DNA of 64,000 nt, from NCBI GenBank assembly GCA_037179515.1, contig JAXCGZ010019297.1:1-64000 (forward strand). The letters are read 5' to 3'. Origin of the DNA: Halocaridina rubra. Its lineage: Eukaryota; Arthropoda; Malacostraca; Decapoda; Atyidae. The notes beneath the pieces are model-generated. The model saw only the letters and a program-made list of their open reading frames with translations, had not been told where the DNA came from and made no database searches. Positions 36,501 through 46,800 of this stretch are shown piece after piece (the stretch's first letter is position 1; each line of letters starts with the position of its first letter). The translations under genes and the position numbers were made by a program.

Positions 36501-37539
36501 CTTGCCAAACCCAAAGTCCTATGCAAGCAGGCACCATCCTAGCCCTTAACAGAAAAAGGAGTCTGTGACGTAAAACTGGATCATATTTATATGTACTAAT
36601 ATTTTACAGGAGGCACTGGAGCTCTCCAGTCTCAAGGAACACTTCAACACCAGAGGTGTTCCCTTGTACGCTCTCCTCCACGAAGAACTTGGGGCTGAAG
36701 AATTCTCCAAGTATTTCCAGGGTGATCTCTTCCTCGATCAAGAGAAGCGATTTTATGGACCTCAGGAGCGAAGAATGCTCCTGACGGGGATGCTGAGGTG
36801 GAGTGTGTGGCAGAACGTAATGAGAGCTAACAAAAAAGGTGTTGACGGAAATCTGAAGGGGGATGGAACGTTATTAGGTGGTAAGTATATGTATTCAGAG
36901 TTACTTTACAGTAGCTCTTTTTGAAGTCGTAATGGAGTTTATTACAATACACTCTTTAATATTTACCATAGCCAGAATTTGGTGGATTCCCTCAATGTAA
37001 GTTGTTTAGCAGTCTCTACCTCCCATGTTCACTTATTTTTACCTCTTACTATACAGTATCTCCTTTACATCTTGGAAATCTGTGGAATCTATCCAGTTTT
37101 TGCAATGAGAAATTTTAGAGTAAAAGATAAAGAATATGAGCATGGGAGGCAGAAGCTAGGAAGTACCTCATTTGGAGAGAATCAATCCACCACTTAATCA
37201 CAACAGACTAGTCACCACTTATATCCCTTTTTAATATTTACTTGGATGCATACATCTGCCCAGTTTCTGTAAGTCTCCATACAAGTTGTAGTTCTTGTCG
37301 GTTACACGTTACCCTCCGGTTGAAATGCTTTCTGTAGGGCTGCATCCCCATAAGAATTTTACATAAGGCTGCCTGTTGGGTTAAATTTCAGTATGTATAT
37401 CATATTTCTAGGTGTGTTCTTGATTGGCCCAGGAAACCAAGGCATTCTTTACGAACACAGGGAAATGGAGTTTGGAGACCATCATAACAGCACAGTGTTG
37501 TTGGAAGCTTTGAAGAACATAAAGAGTTCATCTGAATAA
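33600..37539 (+). CDS. SELENOU: peroxiredoxin-like 2A / selenoprotein U (TGA-encoded Sec predicted)
   Basis: Coding exons 33600-33720, 36103-36233, 36610-36880 and 37412-37539 (stop TAA) give 216 codons, with GT/AG splices in phase. The protein is a thioredoxin-fold redox protein of the PRXL2A (FAM213A/SelU1) family. It has an N-terminal hydrophobic segment (residues 9-28, NWPWLVAGALTGFVAYCNIP), then WIKNGALIMAVRRPG, the redox motif, CREEALELSSLKEHF, GVPLYALLHEE, FLDQEKRFYGPQERRM, GNLKGDGTLLGGVFLIGPGN and LYEHREMEFGD. The codon after RRPG (36216-36218, residue 79) is TGA. The mammalian homologue has Cys here, and the resolving Cys82 is present, giving U-x-x-C. All the other residues align without a gap. 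In this family some animals (fish, birds, sea urchin) use Sec and mammals use Cys. A SECIS-like hairpin is in the 3' UTR. The alternative is a nonsense change or sequencing error, but the SECIS argues against that. Confidence 0.9.
33895..35195 (-). mobile_element. degenerate LINE in SelU intron 1
   Basis: The - strand at 34742-34557 encodes VKVNGEMLKEVENFNYLRL, then ALNGGVHVEVRYIAREVGK, homologous to NGETLEEVNQFKYLGSV and ANGGVEADVCHRVNEG in the LINE at 55180-56157. Flanking sequence is collinear with that LINE in broken frames ('catatacccaaaccatct' corresponds to the FGHVERM region). A T-rich run interrupts at 34232-34265. Confidence 0.65.
35785..35990 (-). repeat. dispersed repeat, family B
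   Basis: Markers 'ctgtggatgacccaagcagg' and 'gtgttctttgactcaa' with 'cctccttacaagggg'. A poly-T run at 35886-35899 lies inside. Lies in SelU intron 1, ending about 110 bp upstream of the Sec-encoding exon. Confidence 0.65.
36216..36218 (+). other. in-frame TGA, predicted selenocysteine codon
   Basis: Codon 79 of the SelU gene, inside exon 36103-36233, between CCTGGA (Pro-Gly) and TCTTTGTGT (Ser-Leu-Cys). It is the only in-frame stop before the TAA at 37537. Confidence 0.88.
36390..36585 (+). repeat. tRNA-derived SINE, family C
   Basis: Head 'accatagtcaggtggtaatg' with B-box-like 'ttggttcgtgatc' and the family C body. Lies in SelU intron 2, ending about 25 bp before exon 3. Confidence 0.7.
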
Positions 37540-37866
37540 CTTACAAGCCTTGTGTGCATTGGAGAAAACTCGGTAGCTATCGTTGTTAATCTATTTACGT
37601 ACTTATGTGAACACTTCCGTTTCTCTAATATTTCTCTTTTTGAAGATAACTTTTTCTTTAATTATTCCTGGATATGATACATAAGGTTTGGAATATGATG
37701 CATGTTAATAATTATGTATAAAAATGTTGTAAATTTAAATACAGCTGTGTATATTTATTTGTAAAATAGCTACTATACAGGATCACAACTGTAAGTTCTT
37801 CCAATTTAATTATGATGCTGTGTCATATCTTATAGAAAATTAACTTTTTTTATCATTAGCAGCAAA

Positions 37867-37943
37867 CAGAGAAAACCTGAGTGAAAGTGTGTGCAGAAAC
37901 TGATTTCAGTGGCACTCGCTGGAATAGTTATAATGGTTTCTCT
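37867..37943 (+). promoter_or_regulatory. SECIS element (type II-like) in the SelU 3' UTR
   Basis: Helix I pairs GAGAAA-A-CC (37869-37877, one bulged A) with GGTTTCTC (37935-37942). After an internal loop comes the non-Watson-Crick quartet, TGAA (37882-37885) opposite GGAA (37921-37924), giving the tandem G.A pairs. Helix II pairs AGTGTGTGC (37886-37894) with GCACTCGCT (37912-37920): 8 of 9 paired with one U.U and one G.U. The apical region has the unpaired AAA (37897-37899), 12 nt after the GTGA. A mini-helix CTG-ATTT-CAG (37900-37909) makes it type II-like. It lies about 330 nt after the stop and upstream of ATTAAA at 38036. Its role is to recruit SBP2/EFsec to recode the UGA. Confidence 0.85.
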
Positions 37944-38035
37944 TTTACTGTTAATGACTTAAAAGTTACTGGTTTCTTGTGATTTCTATATTTCTGACCT
38001 AGAAAGAGTGTGTACAGAAATGTGATATTTAAATA

Positions 38036-38041
38036 ATTAAA
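38036..38041 (+). terminator. candidate poly-A signal ATTAAA for SelU
   Basis: First AATAAA/ATTAAA hexamer found after the stop codon. It would keep the SECIS inside the mature mRNA. Confidence 0.45.
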
Positions 38042-40030
38042 ATCTTTTGGTATTTTACTTACTGTGTACATCGGTTCTACTGTTAAATCATCTCTTGTAA
38101 TAGAAACCTTTTAGCACATCAGTCCATCAGAGATCATTCCTTAGCCTTGTTTTGTGGTTAGATATGTAACTACAAAACTGATAATGGATTATTAATAATC
38201 AAAATTATCTGCTGATACAGAAGTAGGGACAAAACTTCTTTGTATGGAAAACAGGAACACTGCTGACTAACCTAGATAAAATTTAGTATTAGTATGGACG
38301 AAGGAATGGGAAAACACTAAACAAAAGGACAAAGACCATATAGTCACGTAAGTTTTATAGCAATAACACCATTGGACAAAGGAACAAGAGACACTAAATG
38401 AGGAAAGATACCATACAAATTTATGGAGCACACAGCTGACAAACATACATAAAATACAGTATTAGCATTGACATAGGAACGGGAAGACTAAACAAGGACA
38501 AAGACCAATGTTTTGATATAGCTCCAACTGAAACATACATAACAGTATACGCTTTCGTTCTTGCACACAAATGGAATACAATGTAAAGAATAAAAAATAT
38601 AATACTGTACCAGTAATAGATATACAATACAAATTTGAGGAGTGCATGCAAAACAAATCGTAACTTAGTCTTTAACATATCCCTTCAATAGCTGAAGATC
38701 AGCTGTGTCTAGCCAACATTGGACTCATTCATTTACAATTGTAATAGGAAGTGAAATCATTTCCTATGAGTTCAGAAACACTTATACATTGTACTCACAA
38801 TTGTGAGTACAATATGAGTGTCACTAAGTGTTTATACACAAAGTCACAACATTAAAGCATAATTTTATGTACTTTAAGCACTCGTTAAGGTAGGTTAAAT
38901 GGTTAACATACTGTCAAGATAAATTGCTAAATAGCTATACTGGTACCAAAATTACCGAAGGAGTAAAGACAATAAAAATATACAAAAAAAATGTAGATTT
39001 CTCTTAGACATATGGTTCCAGGGGAAATTCATATTACTGTACATCATTTCCACAAAAAAGTCCCTGTCTTTCCCAACAATAAGAATTTAAACACATTAAA
39101 ATTTATCCTATATAATTTTTTTCTTTTTAAATCGCATCAATAAAAGTAATGGATATATACACTCACATTTTGTAAATACATCACATTGTGTATAAAAACA
39201 TAATGCATGTCTCTTTACTTAAGTGATCAATTAACTACATACAGGTACTCGAGTACACAGGTACAGACAGTATTAACGACCACTCTTCATCGACTGTGAT
39301 ATACCGCTATCTGGTGCCGCTAATAAGCTTATGTTTACCAAGTTTTTTGCCCACAATACTTCTAAAAGAAGTTTACAAAATACAAACTTTTTAACTTTTA
39401 TACCACAGAATGGTAAACTTTAAGTTTAATAAAACAGATATGGAAATATCTTTGGGAAAAAAAAGAACTCATCATTAGTAAAATATAGCTCTGATTTTAG
39501 ACCAAACTAAAACTACCCAAAATTTATGATAAATATCAATGATTTTTATCAATTTCTATTGTAGTTCTAAAGAAAATTTCTAATCAAATCGTGATTCAAA
39601 AGAAATATTTCTATAAAAGTACATATATTACAGTTACTGGCAAAATAAGTAAATCATAAAATGCAAGTACAAAAGACAGATATTTTACAGAGACTTTTAA
39701 ATGCATTAATCTGCGTCCACCCCCATTTTGGGGATGAACAATGACCAAAAATAAAATATATAGCATTTAGAAACCAACACATGGTTTACCTGGAAGACTT
39801 CTGCTGCAAAAATAAAACCTCTGAATCACAATTGTTTCCTGCAACAAGGGAGTAAAACATGCATTATCTCCCAACGCATAATAAAAATGTAAAGAGCGAT
39901 AAAGCAAACAATTCTAAAAAACTCCATGAAAATCCATATCACATACTGATAATTGCTGCAAAGCTGAAACAACAGTTGCACTGTTGTCTTCAACAATGGA
40001 AGACAGCAGAAGTTAGAACACATACATACA
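38042..40030. other. convergent intergenic region between SelU (+) and PLK4 (-)
   Basis: AT-rich, probably containing the 3' UTR of PLK4. Two similar blocks sit at 38270-38350 and 38455-38520 (shared 'aggaacgggaa-ac-aa-aca' and 'ggacaaagacca'), each next to 'gctgac-aac' sequences. A 26-bp palindrome lies at 38788-38813. No gene seen. Confidence 0.5.
38788..38813. repeat. perfect 26-bp palindrome
   Basis: Thirteen bases from 38788 (ATTGTACTCACAA) are followed immediately by their exact reverse complement (TTGTGAGTACAAT). Flanks carry a looser outer pair (AACACTTA before, TAAGTGTT after), suggesting a small MITE-like hairpin. Confidence 0.9.
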
Positions 40031-40034
40031 TATA

Positions 40035-40225
40035 TAACAGTCGCAGTCCCACTTGCAAGGAGAGTGGCCATGTCAAAGCACTCATTTGCCAGAAGCTAAG
40101 ATACCTTCATCACTCCTCTTGCTTCCTTGAGGATAAAGGGCTGCCACTTTCCCCCATCACCCTGCTTGGGTCATCCACAAGGTAAGAGGGCAAGCACCTT
40201 CTGCCATGAGGCCTCACAGATGCAC
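40035..40225 (+). repeat. dispersed repeat, family B
   Basis: Has 'gtggccatgtcaaagcac', 'cactcctcttgcttccttg', 'ctgcttgggtcatccacaag' and 'cttctgccatgaggcct'. Downstream of the PLK4 stop. Confidence 0.75.
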
Positions 40226-40811
40226 CTGCTCTTTGGAACATTACACACTTTATATACTACGTCATTGGTAACAATCTAAAAGTACAGCAATTTACGTATA
40301 TCTATCTGTTTTGTCACACGTACGGAAGACATATAGACAAATTTGATCTTGTACATCACACTTAATATTAAAAGCACAGATTAAAAAAGCTAGAAACTCT
40401 AAATTTATCAGAAAATGCATAAATATAGTGTAAAGTCCTTTTTCATTAGATTACTCCAAGGTATATCTTTATACTATACATAAGGATGATAAAATAAAAT
40501 CAGTAGGGAAAGCATTACAGATAAAAAATAAATGATGAATAGGACCCCTACTATCTGCATATTTCCAGCCAGACAAAAAATAGCTAGCCTGCTATATATA
40601 GCACACTAAAATGGGGGCCATCAATGGCTGGATAGTAATGTTACGAGTTCAATCACTAGGACGTTCATCATCCCAGATAGATCAGTAAAAAAAATGGGGT
40701 TCAAATGTTATAAGTAACGTGTCTCCTACTCGAATGACTGCAGAAGTCACTGGCCCGTCATCTCCAAACAAGCATTGGATTATTAACGCCATAAAAGTAA
40801 TTCATAGCGTC

Positions 40812-43800
40812 TCATCTCAAGCCAAAACGATGCTTGACAGATGCAGCGTCACCAGGTAATTTTCGCGGCTGGGACAAGGAACTGAGGACCACATTCATTT
40901 GAGAGAGCTTGTGCTGGAGAGATATGGGCAAGATGCTTTTTGCCGAGTATGTGGTTGTAACTTTGTTTTCATCGGTGAACAAAACTTTTGGATTGTTGCT
41001 GTTGATAATTACCTGGGTTCCGTCTAAGTACTCCACAGATAACATTCCATTATTACCCTGAAGAAATAAATGGTTTGATTTATATATACACATTTTGCCC
41101 CTGGCTGGGATTCGAACCTAAGACACAAAATTACTGTGCCAAGCCTACAGTGAAAAGCCACAACAATAACTACAGGTAAGAAATGAGGCAGTAAGGGTTC
41201 AAACTATTAAGTAAAGTGACTTGCCTTGTAAATATAAATATAATTAACCTTATTGCACCTCTAAGTTGCTCTCCTTCACAAGATCCAAAATATCAATCTG
41301 AATAGGAACCATTAGCCCTCCACTTCCTTTTAATACCTATACAAAACAAAATCATTATTAACAGTTTACTAACCTCAACTGCCCAGCCAATGTCTGGAAC
41401 GTACACTCGAGACGCTGAATTCATGGGAGTAAAAGGACTTTCGGATGGAATATTAGCAGAAGTGTGGAGAGCGAGAGGCTGTTTCGCTGGTGCGGTACTA
41501 CTGTCCAAGTTCCGAAAACTGGTTACAGAGTCTTGGAATGAACCAAGCTGCAGCAATACAAAAATAATAATTACAACTGATCAATGTATTCAAAATTGTT
41601 TCTAAAAATAGGTTCTATCAGTACAGTGTTTTAAAAACTGCTACTAAAATTTTTCACCGGAGATGTTAACATACACAATTGTGGTAAGAATTGGCAAATA
41701 TTTTTGAGATAGCACTGGTACTCTGTACTATAGCAAACACAAAATGCAGCGGTACTTTAACTAAAACAAAGATTAATTTTGCCAAACCTTGGTACAAAAA
41801 TGTTCAGTTTAAACTGTTAAAAGATACTGAACTCGTGACCTGCCAAGATACATATTTTTTCCCGTTTTGCGTCACTATTAATCTCTATTATGGAAGTGGA
41901 CACAGATAAGTTGAAGTTGGGATATTAAAACTGGATTCCCTTCCTAACGCCCCACAGCAGGCTCGCTCATGGGTCTGCTACCTCCCTAATTAAGTGCAAT
42001 TAAATAGTATCTCATTTAGTGCAACAACTACACACTCTGGGTAAAAATTCGTGAAATCCTCTTGAGTAAAAGGACAAGGATAGTAACTTAGCTTGTCTTC
42101 TTTCTTTACAATATGAAAACGAACTGACAAGTAAAAATCTTTCATTTCTCCTATTAATATTCAATAACAATGCCTCTTCATATATTGTTTCTCATTTCTA
42201 CAAATCTCGTCCATAAGAGAAGCCCTGATCTGCAGAAACTGCAATAACACAATCTTAGTCAATCAATCACCATCTTTTTCTCATTCATTTATATGTTTGT
42301 TTGTTTACATTTTATGTCTCCCCATTACAGGGGTGGACAAAGAGTGTGGGTGGGGAGGTAAGCCTGGATGCCCTTACTAACACCCCACAGTGGGTTCAAT
42401 CGAAGGTCTGTCAACAGTGAAGTTGAGTATCTTAACCACTCAGCTATTGTGGTTCCCTTCCCAGTTACTTATAGATGACTATAAATTATATAATTTTGAA
42501 CTACTGATCTTACTTGTTCAGAAACATTTCTAGGCGACCGGTATGACTGCATGGACAAGGGGAGATTTTCTTTATTTTCATTAGGGTTCGATACTTCTCG
42601 TGCGGATCCAGGGGGTGTTTTTCCAGGAGGCAGAAGACCCATCTTCACAGGGAAACAGCACAAACCAGTTTTCTCCGTAACTTCTGTCAGCACTCTCTCT
42701 AGATAGAGGCAGTGATCTCGAACCTGAAAGAATAATGCACACATGCATAAATAGGCCACAATCCCCCTTGTAAGGGGGGTGGCAGAGCCAAAGCACACAT
42801 TTTCCATAAGCTAATACACCTCAATCATTCCTCTTAGCTCCTTGGGAATAAGGGGACACCACAATTCACCTACATCACCCTGTTTGGGTCATACACTGGG
42901 TAAGTGGGTATTGATCTTTTGCTGAGGCCTGGATAATTTAAAAAGATATAGAGAGAGAAAACACTGCTATCTCACACAGTATACCAGAAGTACTTTCGAT
43001 TTTGCTGATATGGAAACGTCTCATTATACATAGCATCAACTAGCATAAAAAATACTTAATGTTGGTGTATGAACTACGAAGTTGAGCAAATTAGTAGCAG
43101 GGTGCCAACTGCATGGCACCAACTTTCTCTCTCAATCAGGTCATTGGAGAATTCGCAAGTGCATTCTCCTCTTACCATAAATCGTTTTTCTTGGTGCCTG
43201 ATTCACTATATTTTTGTGACTCCAGTAGCTTTCAATGAGTGACAAGGCTGGCAACAAGCATACAACTGATGGTAAGATGAAGCCTGACCCAAAATGCCAT
43301 GTGATCAACAGGGTAGCGAAGATAAAATATAATCTGCAAAGAGCTATGAGGTCCACTATCATTGCCATTCATTTGAGAACTTAGACATAAAGCATGATTT
43401 CTACGATCAAACAGGCCACTAACAATGAAATGACTGTATAGGTATTAGTGTAAGTATGGTAATACCCAGCATTTTTACCTCTTTAAAATGATTATAGAAA
43501 CCATGCAGTTTTTCACGGAGTCCATTTGGAGCTGAGGAGTGTGGTACAGTGCTGTGAGAGCCATTAACTTCTTTTACAACTAAATTCTTTCCTCTGCTCA
43601 CCATTTTAAGCCCTGAAGGAAAGATCCATCTATTAGCATAGGAGAAAATAATATACTAAAATACTCAAAGTGTACAATGCACCTAAGTAAATTTAAAGAA
43701 AATAAAGTATACACATATATGCATATGTAATTTGAGTAAGGTGATATTTGGAACCTGCATTATAGAGGTATTATAATCTTGTCACATATTGGCTTACATA

Positions 43801-46800
43801 TATACTGTATAAGGGATTCTAATTTAAGAAAAAATAAGTATGAACTGTAACATATATATTATTTTCTTTAACTTGTGCAGGGCTTCTGAATAACTGCTAT
43901 GCAGTGGAAAATTCTAATTAAGGGACATATAACTAAAACTTCGTTTTTCATGTGCACATCAACTGCAATCTCATAAAGGATATTTTTCTGTTCACCTTCA
44001 TGCATCCCATCAAGTCTATATCTCTGGAGGGGGTGAAGCTAATCCAAAACAAGAGCTGCTCTAAAACTAGACATTGCTTCAGTGAAGATAACACCCAGTT
44101 ACCAACAACCCACTGCAGGCCCTCAAAAGAGCATCTCTACTTATGACAAAAATATTGAACGACTAAGTAATGCAAAATCATTTACCTTGATGAAACACAG
44201 CTTCAAAATCCGGATCGGGTGAGTTTTCCATCAGAGTGCACCTGGCCTGTTCGCTGAAGTATGTTATTTTGGCTGTCTGAGATTTGACTATCTTAATATA
44301 CCTACAAAATAAAGTTGCATTTTTTTGTCATTACTTTCCTTCAAAGAACTGCACTGCAATGTTTTTGGGGGGAGATTAATTCGAGCAAACACATGAATAT
44401 TATTCCCTATTATGCCTATAGTATTAATACACAAAATATATATATCTTCTTCTCAGCTTAAATGATATATAAATGCACTATAACAAATGTACTTAAAATA
44501 AGTAACACACACTACATTACTATTATTAATGGATATATAAGCTAAATATGGCAAGGAAAACTGATGAGGAGAAGGATGGATGTTTTAGGACTGAGTAAAA
44601 CAAAGTTGAAAGGGAAAGGCGAGGTGCATTTTGAGTGTTGTAGGTGAGATGTCTGGGGTAGATAGAGGGCGAGGAAGAGGAGAATTGGCCCTGTTGGTGA
44701 GTGAGAAAAGCAGGTTTGAGGTTAAGTGGAAAGTAGTGAGATTGAGATGTGAGCTTTGGGTGCTTGCGATTGCATATGGTCCTGGAAGTTAGAGAAGTGA
44801 GGAGGAATGAGAAGAGGTACAGATTACATTTTATATTTAACAAATTGATCACCACAACATTGTGGAGAAGTGGTAGCAACTGGGGTTGGTAATACACTTT
44901 CGGCAGGTTCGATCCTGGCTGGGGTTGGATTAGCTTCAGCCATTTCATGTCAATACTCATTAACTTGGGCAATAAATTGGAGGGTCAGTGATTTCCTATA
45001 GTTCTACCTGATTATTCAGCCACTGACTAGAGATCACTGGCTCCACGTGATTGGAGAGGGGGCTTCGGCCCCAGCTATATGATAGGTATATAGTCGGGCT
45101 CTAATGTTATCAGTCCCTTGCCTCTGCTTCTCATTAGAGACCTTTATCCTTTAATGGGCTCTAATGCTATCATTGTCCCTTACCTCTGCTTTTCATTTGA
45201 GACCTTTTACCATAAACAAGGAAGAGAGCGGTAAGTAAATGTTCAATAATACAATATTAAACTCACTTTGCAGCATGCCTGTATCTTTCCCAATAAATCT
45301 TGGGAAGGTTTTCATATGAGTATATACCATCAGCACCTCTTGCTGGTAGAGGCGGCGGGGCCTCTCCAGGCTGACAACCTACTCCACCATTGGGGCGATA
45401 AAGAATAATCTGAAATGTTAAATATCACAGACTGCATTTTTTTTTCTTTTTTTTTTAAGTTTCATTAGAAAACAAGTTTCTCTATATACAAAAGCTATTA
45501 AGTCACAGCAAGGTACTTGACTCTTTGTGAGAGGAAAATACAGATGAGTGGATTCCCAGTCTCCTCGTTCCACCCCATTAAGTCGAATGGGGGTAGACGC
45601 AGACAAGTTGGAACTATAAGGGGGATTAAGGTTGGATGCCCTTTCTGACGTCCAGCAATGGGCTCGAACACAAGTTTGTTAATTCCCAAATTGAGTGCTC
45701 TTACCACTGTGCTACTGAACGGTACAGTATGAATTTTTACCTTTAATGTTATTGTTAAGCTAATGCTATTCAATATAAAAAATGACGTACATCAGTATAT
45801 AAAACTATAGTTTCTCTATCATTTTAATAAGAACGTATTGAAATTTTATTCATAAGGCTGGTGGAGAAAAAAATACTTCCATTGTATTCTCTGAGTGTCA
45901 GAGAAGGTAAATAAAAGAGACAGGGGAGCAAGGTGCTGGCAATTCTATCCTATATGAAATTTTTTTTTTTTTGCCAAACCTAAAGTAGCAAATATTCGAC
46001 TCAGAAAATGACAGCCCCAAGATCCAGCTCACCATGGGGCATTCAGAAGGCATTCAGCCTTAATTCCCTAGTTTCAAATCTATGTCCATCCCCATAAAGA
46101 GAATAACAGTGACACAATACGCTAAGAAAAAAAAAAAAGCAACAGATAAAAGGAGCAAAGATGGCAGGCAAGCTATAGAGAAACCTGAAGCATTTGCTTT
46201 TTGTTTAATTGGGGCCAACCTGCCAGTTTCACTGGGATACAGAATCACGAAACAACATAATTATACAATAAGCAACCAGCATAACGTACCCTCATGCCAT
46301 CCGAAGATATGCGAAAAGTTTCAATAACTTTTTCTCTTCCATTTTCACCTTTGAGGACCTCCAAACACACATCCCCATTCTCCATAATATTAAAAAAATA
46401 GTTCTTGGCACGCTGCCTCCTCGCTGTCAATCTCTTCGAAGACAGCGGAGACACCAATTGTTGAATTGTTTGAGTAGTATCCTCTGTCACTTTCTTTAGG
46501 TGGGGTTTACTTCTTTTGGACGTAGGAGACATGCGATTAGTTTCCAAATACTTTTCTCCCGACGACTGCTGTACATTCCTAATTGGGGGAATATCTGCTA
46601 AAATTTTATCGTTGAAGTTTTTTCTATCTTCAGTAACGTGGTCGCTGACTTTCTCACCACTTCGACATGGATGGTCACACGAGTCTTTCATTGATGTGGC
46701 ATTTATATTGCCGCTTCGTCCGACTCTACTGCTGCTTGCATAAGACTCACTCTTTTCCAGTTTACAAGGTCTTCTCTCACACCATGATCTATGCTGTGAA

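Noticed and set aside
43141..43368. 75-residue frame with hydrophobic N-terminus on the - strand
   Set aside because: Lies wholly in a PLK4 intron; no family resemblance and no flanking promoter or splice signals.
44526..44972. 148-residue frame on the - strand in a PLK4 intron
   Set aside because: Purine-rich intronic sequence that runs into a SINE; no recognisable domain, and the flanking PLK4 exons splice cleanly around it.
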